A stretch of DNA of 64,000 nucleotides, taken from Paenibacillus mesophilus. Its GTDB lineage: Bacteria > Bacillota > Bacilli > Paenibacillales > NBRC-103111. Both the position numbers and the translations under genes were made by a program. Location: positions 124,001-188,000 of the forward strand of contig NZ_VCRA01000001.1 in assembly GCF_005938385.1 (NCBI RefSeq), written 5' to 3'. Positions 1 to 9,164 of this stretch are shown here, one piece after another. Numbering within the stretch: position 1 is the first letter of the stretch; each line of letters opens with the position of its first letter. Under the pieces are notes generated by a model. It did not search any database. It worked only from the letters and a program-made list of their open reading frames with translations, and had not been told where the DNA came from.

Positions 1-947
1 CCGCTGTGGTTGTCTTCCGCTTCGATCCGGCCTTTCGTGCCCACGAATGTCGCTTTCCAGCCTTCGTACGGGCTGTATGCGTTCAGCGAGTACGACATCT
101 GCGTGCCTTTCTTGTATTTGACGCTGAGCGACATCGTATCGTAAATGTCGATATCTTCGCCGAACACGCATTGATCCCGGAAATATCCGTCGTGTACCTC
201 CGCTTCCTTGTAGAACGATCTCGTAAATTCGTTGGCCGATATATCCAAGTGGAATTCGCAGGTGCTCGTATGAGAGCAGGTCGAGCAAGTATGGCCCCGT
301 TCTTCCCGCGTCGGGCCGTAGAACAGCCGCGAGCCGTTGGCATACACCGTCTCCGGCTCATCGTTCAGCCACCAGTTGACCATGTCGAAATGATGCGTAG
401 ACTTGTGAAGCAGCAGACCGCCGCTGTTTTTCATTTGCCGGTGCCAACGACGGAAATAATCGGCGCCGTGCCTCGTATCAAGCGACCAGTTCAGTGAGAC
501 GTGAAGAATGTCTCCGATCGTCCCTTCCTTGAGAAGCTCCTTGATGCGGACGACATAAGGCATGAACCGGCAGTTGAACGTGACGATGACCCGCTTGCCC
601 GTACGCTTCTCGGCCTCGATAATCGCGCGGCACTTCTCGGCGTCGGTCGTCATCGGCTTCTCGGATATGGCGTCGCATCCGGCTTCAAGCGTGCGGATGA
701 TGTAATAGTCGTGCAGATGGTCCGGCGTCGTTACGATAACGGCATCCGGCTTGGCCACGCTGATCATCGTATCGAAATCGTCGAAGATCGGGGTGTTGCC
801 CGCTTGCTCGCTCAAAATTCGGGCCCGCACGGGATTGACGTCGTAAACCCCGACCAGCTCCGCAACTCCCTTCAGCTCGGATGCGAAAGGTTTGGCAAAC
901 ATGCCGAGCGCTCTTCCGCCTGCACCGACGATAGCGTATTTCTTCAT
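1..947 (-). CDS. Gfo/Idh/MocA family oxidoreductase, 3' end beyond the window
   Basis: This is the N-terminal part, about 315 codons, of an NAD(P)-dependent oxidoreductase of the Gfo/Idh/MocA family; the reading frame runs open off the left edge. It starts at ATG 947. A Rossmann nucleotide-binding motif (GAGGRA) lies at residues 8-13 and the family's SEKP catalytic-lysine motif at 95-98. A cysteine cluster, CSTCSHTSTC, lies at about 221-230. The oxidoreductase at 27927-29225 has a similar cluster, so a subgroup with a metal-binding insert is possible. The gene follows nagA by 61 bp on the same strand, which suggests one operon acting on an amino sugar or a related carbohydrate. The substrate cannot be read from the sequence. 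The family call is secure. Confidence 0.9.
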   Translation of the reverse strand, partial: MKKYAIVGAGGRALGMFAKPFASELKGVAELVGVYDVNPVRARILSEQAGNTPIFDDFDTMISVAKPDAVIVTTPDHLHDYYIIRTLEAGCDAISEKPMTTDAEKCRAIIEAEKRTGKRVIVTFNCRFMPYVVRIKELLKEGTIGDILHVSLNWSLDTRHGADYFRRWHRQMKNSGGLLLHKSTHHFDMVNWWLNDEPETVYANGSRLFYGPTREERGHTCSTCSHTSTCEFHLDISANEFTRSFYKEAEVHDGYFRDQCVFGEDIDIYDTMSLSVKYKKGTQMSYSLNAYSPYEGWKATFVGTKGRIEAEDNHS

Positions 948-1008
948 TTGAGTTCACTCTCTCCCCTGAAATATTCGGCGGCCGCGTCCCGGTCCCGCCT
1001 CATCCCCG

Positions 1009-2169
1009 CTATTCCACATACGCGGTTTTGCCCTTCACGATCGTCTCGACCACCGCGACATTGCCGTCTCGATCGGTGCGAAACAGCGTAATATCGGCTG
1101 CCGCGCCGGGCACAAGCCGACCCAGATCCATCCGGCCCAATACTTGCGCCGGCCGTTCCGTTACCGCCTCGATCGTTTCCTTCATGGACAGCCCGGCTAA
1201 GCGGATCCCATTCGCCACGCATTCCGGCATTGTCACTCCCGACCCTGCCAATATATTCGGGTTGTGTGCCGTGCTTAACCGTCCGTTCGCATGAACTTCC
1301 ACTTCGCCTCCGACTAGCGAGCGGTATGTTCCCGGCGGCATGCCCCCGAGAGCGACGCAGTCCGTCACGAACACGAACCGGTCCCTTTTGGCGCGCACCA
1401 TCGATTTCAATACCGCCGGGGCGAGATGATGGCCGTCCGGGATAAAGGAAGCCCACAAGCGGTCATCGCCCAACTGGTGCCATATATAGTTCGGATGCCG
1501 GGCGAGCACTGGATGGGAGCCGTTCCCGAGATGGGTCGACAATACCGCCCCGGCTTCCACGGCCGCGTCCAGCTGATCCGGCGAAGCCGCCGTATGGCCG
1601 ATGCACACCGCGATGCCTTCTTCGGCCAGCCGTTTGACGAAATCCGCCATCCCTTCGCGCTCAGGCGCCACCGTGATCATTTTGATCCGGTTACCGCTTT
1701 CCTTCTGCAATTGCCGCCATTCCTCGTAATCGGGCTCGCGGATATGCTCCCTCGGATGGGCGCCGCGCGGTCCGTCTTCCCCGGACAAGTAAGGACCTTC
1801 CACATGGATGCCGGCAATCGAGGCGGCGGCCGATTCGTATTCGTCGCATACGCGCCCGATTTGACCGACGGCTTGCTTGATCCGCTCGAAGCTGCCGGTG
1901 ATGACGGTCGGCAAATACGAAGTGACCCCGTACCGGTTCATGCGCTCCGTTACGCCCAATACATCCTTCGTCTCGACGGGCTGCGCATTGAAATCGAAGC
2001 CTGCGTATCCGTTTACTTGCAAATCGATCCAGCCGGGCGATATCCAAGGCACTTCGCCTTCCGGCGTCCCGGCGGACGGCTCCACACTCGCGATGACGCC
2101 GTTCGCTACGTGAACATCGACGATCGCTCCGGTGCCCGCGATTTTACCCGTTCTTTTAAACATTTCCAT
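1009..2169 (-). CDS. nagA: N-acetylglucosamine-6-phosphate deacetylase NagA
   Basis: A 386-residue cytoplasmic amidohydrolase that removes acetate from N-acetylglucosamine-6-phosphate. The length is normal for the family. Visible motifs are IDLQVNGYAG at 48-57 (the QxN form, as in E. coli NagA, in place of HxH), the metal ligand E124 in HVEGP, H192 in GHTAAS, H213 in THLGNG and the catalytic D270 in VTDCVALGG. The start is ATG 2169, preceded by AGGGGAG at good spacing; a longer frame upstream has no ribosome site. It is the first gene of an operon with the oxidoreductase at the left edge. A promoter and two inverted operator-like sites lie upstream. The partial ROK-family protein at the right edge could supply a kinase for such sugars, but nothing links the two directly. 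Confidence 0.93.
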   Translation of the reverse strand: MEMFKRTGKIAGTGAIVDVHVANGVIASVEPSAGTPEGEVPWISPGWIDLQVNGYAGFDFNAQPVETKDVLGVTERMNRYGVTSYLPTVITGSFERIKQAVGQIGRVCDEYESAAASIAGIHVEGPYLSGEDGPRGAHPREHIREPDYEEWRQLQKESGNRIKMITVAPEREGMADFVKRLAEEGIAVCIGHTAASPDQLDAAVEAGAVLSTHLGNGSHPVLARHPNYIWHQLGDDRLWASFIPDGHHLAPAVLKSMVRAKRDRFVFVTDCVALGGMPPGTYRSLVGGEVEVHANGRLSTAHNPNILAGSGVTMPECVANGIRLAGLSMKETIEAVTERPAQVLGRMDLGRLVPGAAADITLFRTDRDGNVAVVETIVKGKTAYVE

Positions 2170-2193
2170 AAGCTCTCCCCTGCTATTTCTCGG

Positions 2194-2302
2194 AAGAAAT
2201 CGATTAATGTCACAGCGCATTGACCGTTTACCGGTTTTTGGCCGTTTCCGGCCGGTGAGGATGGATCGGGAAACGCAAAGCGTTTGTAGTAATCGATTTC
2301 TT
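2194..2302 (-). promoter_or_regulatory. Pair of inverted operator-like sites upstream of nagA
   Basis: The 13-bp sequence AAGAAATCGATTA at 2194-2206 recurs as its exact reverse complement at 2290-2302. Both copies contain the palindrome AATCGATT. The upstream copy sits just downstream of the -10 box and the other about 96 bp further into the leader, close to nine helical turns. This looks like a dual operator for a repressor that could loop DNA. The central CG flanked by AA and TT fits a LacI-family half-site pattern, but no regulator is encoded next to it. Confidence 0.55.
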
Positions 2303-2304
2303 AA

Positions 2305-2333
2305 AGTGTATCACACCCTCGCCGGTTTGCCAA
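2305..2333 (-). promoter_or_regulatory. Sigma-A type promoter for nagA
   Basis: On the minus strand, a TTGGCA -35 box (2333-2328) and a TACACT -10 box (2310-2305) are separated by 17 bp. Transcription would begin near 2298, inside the upstream operator-like site, giving a leader of about 130 nt before nagA. Confidence 0.6.
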
Positions 2334-2488
2334 TACAAAAAGCTAATGAGCAAGGTCTTTTATTGGAGTTTTGGCCAAAGGGCCGGAGCCTTCGCCGACA
2401 AGCCGTTCGCTGTTTCCCGGCGTACGGGATAAAAAAAGTCAGCCTTAAAAAAATGAATAAACGAGTGCTTCTCATACCCGGTACGGTA

Positions 2489-2517
2489 TTGTATTTTTTA
2501 CCTGTTCGTAGTAAAGT
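2489..2517 (+). promoter_or_regulatory. Candidate promoter for cysK
   Basis: A TTGTAT box (2489-2494) and a TAAAGT box (2512-2517) are separated by 17 bp in the AT-rich stretch before cysK. An overlapping alternative, TTTACC with TATATA, cannot be excluded. No clear CymR box or S-box leader was recognised in the 2334-2590 intergenic stretch, which otherwise holds nothing I can identify. Confidence 0.35.
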
Positions 2518-2590
2518 TTATATACCCAATCATTCTTATCGGTTTAAATGGAAATAATCAGCGATCACCGAATCGGCGGGAGGAAACGAA

Positions 2591-3532
2591 ATGGCCAACA
2601 TCGCAACGAATCTTACGCAACTGATCGGTAATACCCCTTTACTCGAGCTCGCCAACTTCAACAAGCAAACGAATGCGGGAGCGAAAATTATCGCCAAGCT
2701 GGAATATTTCAACCCGGCGGGGAGCGTCAAGGACCGGATCGGCTTCGCCATGATCAAAGATGCGGAGAACCGCGGCGTTCTGCATAAAGACTCGGTCATT
2801 ATCGAGCCGACGAGCGGCAATACCGGGGTAGCACTCGCTTTCGCGGCCGCGGCGTTAGGCTACAAGCTGATCATAACGCTTCCGGAAAGCTTCAGCGTCG
2901 AGCGGCGCAAGCTGCTGATCGCTCTCGGAGCCGAGCTTATCCTCACTCCCGCTTCGGAAGGGATGCCGGGAGCGATCAAGAAAGCCGAAGAGCTCGCCGC
3001 CTCGATTCCGAACTCCTTCGTGCCCCAACAGTTCAAAAATCCCGCAAATCCCGACATTCATAGAAAAACGACCGCGGAAGAAATATGGCGCGACACCGAC
3101 GGGGAGGTCGACATCTTCGTCGGCGGTGTCGGCACGGGAGGCACGATTACCGGCGTAGGCGAAGTATTGAAGGAACGGAAAAAATCGGTGCAAATTTTTG
3201 CCGTCGAGCCGGCAAGCTCGCCCGTCCTATCCGGAGGAGCGCGCGGCCCTCATAAAATCCAAGGGATCGGGCCCGGCTTCGTGCCGGACAACTTCAACAA
3301 AAATACGGTCGACGAGATCGTTACCGTCAAAAACGAGGACGCTTTTGAAACGGCGCGCCTGCTCGCGAGAAGCGAAGGCTTGGTTGTAGGCATTTCCTCC
3401 GGAGCGGCGGCTTATGCGGCACTGCAAATCGCGAACAGACCGGAGCATGCGGGCAAAACGATCGTCGTCCTGCTTCCCGACACGGGCGAGCGGTATTTAT
3501 CGACGGAGCTGTTTCCGGTCGAAGTCGTTTAA
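2591..3532 (+). CDS. cysK: Cysteine synthase A (O-acetylserine sulfhydrylase)
   Basis: A 313-residue PLP enzyme that makes L-cysteine from O-acetylserine and sulfide in the cytoplasm. The PLP lysine is K47 in NPAGSVKDR, the substrate-binding loop TSGNTG is at 74-79, and the phosphate-binding glycine loop GGVGTGGT follows in the second half. The length matches the family. ATG 2591 follows GGGAGGAAACGAA. The gene converges on the monooxygenase operon and is separated from it by a strong terminator and repeat copy A. Its position beside organosulfur monooxygenases suggests it assimilates the sulfur they release, after reduction of sulfite to sulfide by enzymes outside the window. Confidence 0.95.
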   Translation: MANIATNLTQLIGNTPLLELANFNKQTNAGAKIIAKLEYFNPAGSVKDRIGFAMIKDAENRGVLHKDSVIIEPTSGNTGVALAFAAAALGYKLIITLPESFSVERRKLLIALGAELILTPASEGMPGAIKKAEELAASIPNSFVPQQFKNPANPDIHRKTTAEEIWRDTDGEVDIFVGGVGTGGTITGVGEVLKERKKSVQIFAVEPASSPVLSGGARGPHKIQGIGPGFVPDNFNKNTVDEIVTVKNEDAFETARLLARSEGLVVGISSGAAAYAALQIANRPEHAGKTIVVLLPDTGERYLSTELFPVEVV

Positions 3533-3550
3533 CCGGATAGCGGGCCTAAG

Positions 3551-3603
3551 AAGCGAAACGTCCCGACCACATGTGGTCGGGATGTTTCGCTTTCGGCTTT
3601 TCA
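3551..3603 (+). terminator. Rho-independent terminator after cysK
   Basis: A long stem pairs 3551-3570 with 3573-3592 (AAGCGAAAC at one end and GTTTCGCTT at the other, with CCCGACCAC/GTGGTCGGG in the centre), followed by a T-rich stretch. It lies 18 bp after the cysK stop. Confidence 0.85.
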
Positions 3604-3610
3604 TCCGGAC

Positions 3611-3713
3611 TAAGGAACTTTAACGGTATAACGTACCTGTTCTCTGACGACCGGGACTTGCGTTCCTCAAAGCCCCCGCCGTCAGTCAGGGCGTAATTCC
3701 GTTAAAGTTCTTA
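3611..3713. repeat. MITE-like inverted-repeat element, copy A
   Basis: A 99-bp body (3613-3711) with terminal inverted repeats of the type GGAACTTTAACGG is bounded by TA at 3611-3612 and 3712-3713. An inner stem (CTGACG with CGTCAG) surrounds a loop containing CTTGC and CAAAG. It is clearly homologous to copies at 11905-12008 and 23284-23386. The right-hand TA is the TA of the stop codon of the SsuD-type gene. Size, terminal repeats and TA flanks suggest a small non-autonomous element of the kind mobilised by IS630/Tc1-type transposases. This is inferred; no transposase is nearby. Confidence 0.8.
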
Positions 3714-4898
3714 AGCTCGTGCCACCGTTTGCCGTTCGAGCAGCTTCCGGCGCACGGCGGGGATGAGCGCCTTGCCGGAGATCGTCGCTTCCTCCAGGTT
3801 CGGATAACCGGACAAAATAAACGAGGAGATGCCGATATCGACATATTCGATCAACCGGTCCGCCACCTGATCGGGAGTGCCGACGAATGCCATCGCCCCT
3901 CCACCTCGCACGATCGACAAGCCGGCCCAGAAGTTCGGACCGATCACGTAATCGTTGGCCGCCGCCTGCTCGCGCACTTGATTTTGGCGCTGCTGGCCGG
4001 TCGACACCGCCCCGAGATGGCGGGTCAGCGATGCTTCCTTGACGCTCGGATCGATTTTGCTAATAATGCTTCTGGCCGCCTCCCACGCCTCTTCCTCCGT
4101 TTCCCGGATCACGACCTGCGCGCGCAGGCCGTAACGGATCGTACGGTCGATGCCTTGCGTACGCAGCAGTTCCCTCCGGTATCCCTCCACCTCGTCGATC
4201 TGCTCCTTGATCCAGTCGAGCGGCTCGGCCCACATGAGGTAGACGTCGGCGATTTCCGCGGCCGTCTTCTTCGCCGCGGTCGAGCTCCCGCCGAAGTAGA
4301 ACGGGGGATGCGGCTTCTGCACGGTCGGAGGATAGCTGACCCCGCCCTCGATCGTGAAATATTTGCCCTCTACGTTTACCGGCTCTATCGCATTCACTTT
4401 GCCGTATTCCGCGAGCGCACGGCCGCTTGGCGCACCGTGCGAGTTCGTCCACAGCTGCCGGACGATCTTGATATATTCCAGCGTCCGCTCATAGCGCGCA
4501 TCCTTGTCGAAGGCGAGCGGATCGCCCATCGATTTCATATCCTCCGGCGAGCTGCCCGTCACGATATTGATGAGCGCCCGGCCGCCGGTAGCCTCGTCGA
4601 GCGTCGCTCCCATGCGGGCGGCGAGACCGGGGGCGATCAGTCCCGGCCGCATCGCCACGAGCGGCTTGAATGTATTCGTATGCGCGGCCAGCGTCGCGCC
4701 GATAATCCACGCGTCCGAGCATTCGCCGCCCGTCGGAATGAGCGCGAACGTATAGCCGGCGTCCTCCACCGCTTGCGCCACCCGGATCAAATAAGCCGTA
4801 TCGACCACGCGCTCCGGTTTTACACCGATATATGGACCGTCTCCCCTCGTTGGCATATACCAGCCAAATTCGGGTTCGACGTTGTTGATAGATGTCAT
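3711..4898 (-). CDS. SsuD-type FMNH2-dependent alkanesulfonate monooxygenase
   Basis: A 395-residue luciferase-like monooxygenase of the SsuD branch. Such enzymes use FMNH2 from a separate reductase and O2 to cleave a carbon-sulfur bond, giving an aldehyde and sulfite. The N-terminus (FGWYMPTRGDG), the GGRALINIVTGSSPEDMKSMGD region and the FGGSS motif are characteristic of the family. ATG 4898 follows GGAAGTG; the much longer open frame upstream is an artefact of GC-rich sequence. The gene is last in a run with two NtaA-type enzymes. Its TAA stop overlaps the edge of repeat copy A. No flavin reductase gene lies in the window. The substrate is unknown; given the sugar importers upstream, a sulfonated sugar is as plausible as a simple alkanesulfonate. 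Confidence 0.88.
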   Translation of the reverse strand: MTSINNVEPEFGWYMPTRGDGPYIGVKPERVVDTAYLIRVAQAVEDAGYTFALIPTGGECSDAWIIGATLAAHTNTFKPLVAMRPGLIAPGLAARMGATLDEATGGRALINIVTGSSPEDMKSMGDPLAFDKDARYERTLEYIKIVRQLWTNSHGAPSGRALAEYGKVNAIEPVNVEGKYFTIEGGVSYPPTVQKPHPPFYFGGSSTAAKKTAAEIADVYLMWAEPLDWIKEQIDEVEGYRRELLRTQGIDRTIRYGLRAQVVIRETEEEAWEAARSIISKIDPSVKEASLTRHLGAVSTGQQRQNQVREQAAANDYVIGPNFWAGLSIVRGGGAMAFVGTPDQVADRLIEYVDIGISSFILSGYPNLEEATISGKALIPAVRRKLLERQTVARA

Positions 4899-4930
4899 CT
4901 GCAACACTTCCTTTCCTTCAATTTGATGCG

Positions 4931-6262
4931 TTACTCGCCGACAGCGGCATGACGGGTATTGGCAGGCCGGGCCAAGCCCAGATGCTCGCGCAGCGTCGAG
5001 CCTTCGTATTCGCTCCGAAACAGTCCGCGATTTTGCAATTCCGGAATCAGCTTGTCGGCAAACGTCTCCAACCCGTTCGGAAACAGCTGGGGGAGCAAAT
5101 TGAAGCCGTCGGCCGCATCGCTGCGGAACCAGTTCTCGATAAAGTCGGCGGCCTGCACGACCGAGCCGGTAAACGTCACATGCCCGTGCCCCCCCGCGCT
5201 GCGGCTTACGAATTGCCGGATCGTCATCGCGTCGCGTACCGCCGCATCGACGACGACCTCGTGACGGCTGGAGATACCGGTTGTGATCGAGCCGTACGGC
5301 TTCGCCTTGTCGACCGGAACCGGGCCATCCAGCGGATATTCGGCCAAATCGACGGTAAAATAATGGGACAAATGCTTCAGCGCCGCCTCCTTGTTCAGCA
5401 GGCCGAACAACTCCTCCTCGATATCTCTCGCTTCCGCCTCCGTATCGGCGATAATAGGCGCCAGTCCCGGCAATATGACCAGATCGTCGCGAGTGCGACC
5501 GTATTTGCCGAGACGCCCTTTGACGTCGGTATAAAATTCGCGTCCGGCTCCCAGCGTCTGTTGAGCGGTAAAGACGACCTCGGCCGTTTTCGCCGCCAGC
5601 TCCTTGCCCGCCTCGGAGGATCCGGCCTGCACGAGCACCGGATACCCTTGGGGCGGACGGGGAATGTTGAGCGGCCCTTTGACCGAATATTTGCTCCCTT
5701 TGAAATGGATCTCGTGCACTTTGCCCGGATCGATCAGACGGCCCGCCTTCTTGTCGTAAAGAAGCGCATCGTCCTCCCAGCTGTCCCACAGCTGCTTGAC
5801 GACCTCGACGAACTCTTCGCCGCTCTCGTATCGCTCGGCCAGCTGCGGATGCTCCTCCATGCTGAAGTTGTGCGCCGCCGAGCCCGCTCCGGTCACGATG
5901 TTCCAGCCGGCCCTCCCCCCGCTTATATGATCGAGCGAAGCGAACTGGCGGGCGACGTGGAACGGCTCGTTATATACCGTACCTACCGTGGCGATCAAAC
6001 CGATCCGCTCGGTCGCCGCGGCAAGCGCCGCCAGTTGGGTGAACGGCTCCAGCTTGCTCATGCGGCCCGAGTAGCCGTCTGCGAGAAATACCGAATCGAG
6101 CAGCCCGCGCTCGGCGATTCTCGTCAGCCCGATCAAGTAGTCGATGTCCAGCTCCCGCTCGGGACGGGCGTCGGGATGACGCCACGAGCCGGCGTGATGA
6201 CCCGTTGCCCGCAAAAACACGTTCAGATGCACATGCGGATCTTTCCGTACTTGTGCGCTCAT
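4931..6262 (-). CDS. NtaA/SnaA/DszA-family FMN-dependent monooxygenase
   Basis: A 443-residue luciferase-fold monooxygenase of the NtaA/SnaA/DszA/DmoA group, which oxidises organosulfur or aminocarboxylate compounds with FMNH2 and O2. Family blocks visible are HLNVFLRATGHH near the start, LDHISGGRAGWNIVTG, PPQGYPVLVQAGSS and the GHGHVTFTGS segment near the C-terminus. Its start codon overlaps the stop of the upstream monooxygenase (ATGA), so translation is probably coupled. The SsuD-type gene follows after 32 bp. It is close in sequence to the proteins encoded at 6259-7605 and 24942-26291. The substrate is not predictable from sequence. Confidence 0.9.
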   Translation of the reverse strand: MSAQVRKDPHVHLNVFLRATGHHAGSWRHPDARPERELDIDYLIGLTRIAERGLLDSVFLADGYSGRMSKLEPFTQLAALAAATERIGLIATVGTVYNEPFHVARQFASLDHISGGRAGWNIVTGAGSAAHNFSMEEHPQLAERYESGEEFVEVVKQLWDSWEDDALLYDKKAGRLIDPGKVHEIHFKGSKYSVKGPLNIPRPPQGYPVLVQAGSSEAGKELAAKTAEVVFTAQQTLGAGREFYTDVKGRLGKYGRTRDDLVILPGLAPIIADTEAEARDIEEELFGLLNKEAALKHLSHYFTVDLAEYPLDGPVPVDKAKPYGSITTGISSRHEVVVDAAVRDAMTIRQFVSRSAGGHGHVTFTGSVVQAADFIENWFRSDAADGFNLLPQLFPNGLETFADKLIPELQNRGLFRSEYEGSTLREHLGLARPANTRHAAVGE

Positions 6263-7605
6263 GCTCCACCCACCTCCTCGTAGCCCGCAGCCCCGGCGGC
6301 CGGAAAAAGACGGTTCGCCGGCCGGGCCAGCCCCAGACGATCTCGCAGCGTCTCGCCTTCGTATTCGGTGCGGAACAAGCCGCGATTTTGCAACTCCGGA
6401 ACGACCCTGTCGACGAATAGGTCCAATCCGCCGGGATAAATTTGCGGCATCACGTTAAACCCGTCGGCGCCGCCGTCACGGAACCAATTCTCGATGACGT
6501 CGGCAAGCTGCAGCGGCGTGCCGGTGAACGTGAAATGCCCTCTCGCTCCGCCAAGACGCTTCACCAGCTGGCGCGGGGTCAATTTCTCACTGCGGATCAG
6601 GTCGAGGATGAGCTGGTGGCGGCTCTGGTTGCCGTTCACCTGCTCCGTGCCCCGGATGCCCTCGACCGACAGTGGCTCATCGATCCCGAAAGCGGCGAGA
6701 TCGAGACCGAGACGCTGCGACAGTCTGCGAACCGCGCTCTCCAGGTCGATCAGGTTGAACAGTTCGTCCTCCAGCTCACGCGCTTCCGCTTCCGTCGCGG
6801 CTAGAATCGGACTGATGCCCGGCAATATTTTCAGTTCGTCCGGATGGCGGCCGTAGGCGGTGAGCCTCGACTTCACGTCGCGGTAGAAAGCTTGCGCATC
6901 CCCGAGCGTCTGCTGGGCGGTGAAGATCACCTCCGCGTATTTCGCCGCAAACGACTTGCCCGTCTCCGACGAGCCCGCCTGCACAAGCACCGGATAGCCT
7001 TGCGGCGGCCGCGCGATATTGAGCGGTCCCCGTACCTTGTACCGTTCGCCCTCGAAGTCGATGTCATGCACTTTGTTCCCGTCGATATGCACGCCCCCGG
7101 CTTTGTCGTTCACGACGGCATCGTCCTCCCAGCTGTCCCACAGCCTGGTGACCACCTCGACGAATTCTTCCGCCGTCCGGTACCGCTCGTCGTGCTCGGG
7201 ATGCTCGTCGCGGCTGAAGTTGCGGGCCGCCGGTCCGGCGCCTGTGACGATATTCCAGCCGGCGCGTCCTTTGCTGATATGGTCCAGCGATGCGAACTTG
7301 CGTGCAACGTGAAACGGCTCGTTGTACGTCGTGCCGACCGTAGCGATCAGCCCGATCCGCTTCGTCACCGCAGCGAGCGCGGACAGCAGCGTAAACGGCT
7401 CCAGCCTGTTGCTCCGCCCCTCGTACCCGTCCGCCAAAAACAATGAGTCCAGCAAGCCTCGCTCGGCCGTCTCCGCAATCGTCCGGACGTGCCGGAAATC
7501 GGTATTTTTCTCCGGCTGCGCGTCAGGCAGCCTCCACGAAGCTTCATGATGGCCGGTTCCGTACAAAAAAGCGTTCAGATGCAGCTTTCTCTCCGATTGA
7601 CTCAT
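6259..7605 (-). CDS. NtaA/SnaA/DszA-family FMN-dependent monooxygenase (second copy)
   Basis: A 448-residue paralogue of the downstream gene, with the same blocks: LHLNAFLYGTGHHEASW, LDHISKGRAGWNIVTGAG and ARPPQGYPVLVQAGSSETGK. It differs mainly around residues 295-345, where the region between the eighth barrel strand and the C-terminal helices diverges. The tandem pair therefore may have split substrates, or the two proteins may form a mixed oligomer; both are inferences. ATG 7605 follows a GGAGG-type site. A gap of 69 bp separates it from the binding-protein gene upstream, with no clear terminator between, so the binding proteins and monooxygenases are probably co-transcribed. Confidence 0.9.
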   Translation of the reverse strand: MSQSERKLHLNAFLYGTGHHEASWRLPDAQPEKNTDFRHVRTIAETAERGLLDSLFLADGYEGRSNRLEPFTLLSALAAVTKRIGLIATVGTTYNEPFHVARKFASLDHISKGRAGWNIVTGAGPAARNFSRDEHPEHDERYRTAEEFVEVVTRLWDSWEDDAVVNDKAGGVHIDGNKVHDIDFEGERYKVRGPLNIARPPQGYPVLVQAGSSETGKSFAAKYAEVIFTAQQTLGDAQAFYRDVKSRLTAYGRHPDELKILPGISPILAATEAEARELEDELFNLIDLESAVRRLSQRLGLDLAAFGIDEPLSVEGIRGTEQVNGNQSRHQLILDLIRSEKLTPRQLVKRLGGARGHFTFTGTPLQLADVIENWFRDGGADGFNVMPQIYPGGLDLFVDRVVPELQNRGLFRTEYEGETLRDRLGLARPANRLFPAAGAAGYEEVGGA

Positions 7606-7674
7606 CGTTTCCTGCCTCCTTGGACTGTTTGACTTCCTGCTTGTTCTTCCGCCGTGATAAGGACCGGCCGTGCA

Positions 7675-9015
7675 TCAATAGTCTCCGAGCGTCGTGCGCA
7701 GCGTCGCCACGTCCTTGTTGATCGCCTCCGTCGCCTTGCGGATCGCCGAGTTGACGTCGAGGCCGTTGATCGCCAAATCTTCGGCGGCTTCCGTCAGACG
7801 GGCCGTAATGCCCGACTCGTAAGGATGGATGTAATGCTCCTGCAGCGGCTTGCCGATGAAAACATTTTGCACGTTTTTCCCCTTCAGCACCGGAATGTCC
7901 AGACCGTATTCCTTCTGCAGCTCCGGGGTTACGACAGCCGGTACCCGACCGTTGCGGGCCAGTATCCGTTGGCCGTCATCCGACAATATTTCCGCGATGA
8001 CCTGAAACGCCAAATCTTTGTTCTTGCTCTGGCTGTTGACGGCGAGCGAATGGATCTGCGCCCCGCGCGTGTAGCCTAACTTCTCGGGAAACGTCGGCGT
8101 CGGTGCGATGTCCCAGTTGAACTCGACGCCCTGCTGGCGCAGCTCCTCAAGCGGTCCTACCATGTTGGCGAGCCAGGAGACCCGCATGCCGACAATCTGG
8201 TCCTTCATGAAATGATCGCGCGTCCAGTTCCATTTCTTGTCGGCCGCGATATAGCCCGGGGTATCGAATATTTTTTTCTGCAGCACGAAAATACGTCTCC
8301 AGTCCGGCGTATCGATGACCGCATTGCCCGTCTTCCGGTCGAGCACCGGATTTTCATATGATTTCGCAAGTCCGGTCAAATTGTCTACGACCAGACCGAC
8401 ATAATGAACGCCGTTCACCGTTCTCGTCAGCTTCGCGCCGAGCTCTACGGCTTCGTCCCACGTCAGCTGCTTCTCGGTCAAGTACGGAACGCCGAACTTG
8501 TCGAAAATATCTTTGTTGTAATACGTAATGTGCTGGTTAATATTGAACGGAAGAGCCATTACGGCGCCGCCTTTATCCTTCATAATGTCCTTGATGTAGT
8601 CGTAGCCGACCGGCTTCAGGCGGCTTTCGTCGAACTTGTGCCGCTTGATCAGCTCCCGCAAATCCTCGTAGACGCCGGTGCGGATTACCGTCGGCGTCAG
8701 GCTGCCGAATATAAGGTCGGGCGTATACGTCGACAGCACCTCCGTGGCGCTGGCATTCGTCGCGGACTGAATCCGCTCGATCGTGACGTTGGGGAACTTT
8801 TTGCGAATCGGGTCGGCGATCATCGTCGCGAATTCGACGTCGGTAAACGTAGCGCCGGTCGTAAAAAGAGACAACTTTACCGGCTCGTCGCCGAGCTTTT
8901 TGAAGGAGGAGCCCGCGGATTCGGCTCCCGATGAAGACGCCCCGCCGCCGGACGAGCAGCCTGCGAGGAGCGCTGCCAGCATCAGCAAGCTAAACGTAAA
9001 GATACTTTTTGGCAT
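7675..9015 (-). CDS. Extracellular solute-binding lipoprotein, sugar-importer type
   Basis: A 446-residue binding protein of the family that serves carbohydrate ABC importers. The signal peptide MPKSIFTFSLLMLAALLAGC ends in a clear lipobox, so it should be anchored to the membrane. YYNKDIFDKFGVPYLTEKQ, GVHYVGLVVDNLTGLAKS and the tail NSAIRKATEAINKDV are shared with the adjacent upstream paralogue. I chose ATG 9015, which gives a standard signal peptide; a GTG five codons upstream is possible. AGGTGG lies about 11 nt before the ATG. The protein lies between permease genes and organosulfur monooxygenases, so the imported compound may be a monooxygenase substrate. Confidence 0.88.
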   Translation of the reverse strand: MPKSIFTFSLLMLAALLAGCSSGGGASSSGAESAGSSFKKLGDEPVKLSLFTTGATFTDVEFATMIADPIRKKFPNVTIERIQSATNASATEVLSTYTPDLIFGSLTPTVIRTGVYEDLRELIKRHKFDESRLKPVGYDYIKDIMKDKGGAVMALPFNINQHITYYNKDIFDKFGVPYLTEKQLTWDEAVELGAKLTRTVNGVHYVGLVVDNLTGLAKSYENPVLDRKTGNAVIDTPDWRRIFVLQKKIFDTPGYIAADKKWNWTRDHFMKDQIVGMRVSWLANMVGPLEELRQQGVEFNWDIAPTPTFPEKLGYTRGAQIHSLAVNSQSKNKDLAFQVIAEILSDDGQRILARNGRVPAVVTPELQKEYGLDIPVLKGKNVQNVFIGKPLQEHYIHPYESGITARLTEAAEDLAINGLDVNSAIRKATEAINKDVATLRTTLGDY

Positions 9016-9164
9016 CAGAACGTACACCACCTATCGCTCAGGTTTGTAACTGATTTCGCCACAACGTTTCCCTGATGCCGCGACAAGATGCCTGCTATGG
9101 CAAGTAAACCGCCTTTCCCGGAAAATGACCCTGCATCATTGGCAGAAGTGCCGCTCGCATCATA

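Noticed and set aside
4899..5789. N-terminal extension of the SsuD-type frame
   Set aside because: The extra residues are arginine- and glycine-rich antisense-like sequence inside the neighbouring gene; ATG 4898 has a ribosome site and the right family start.
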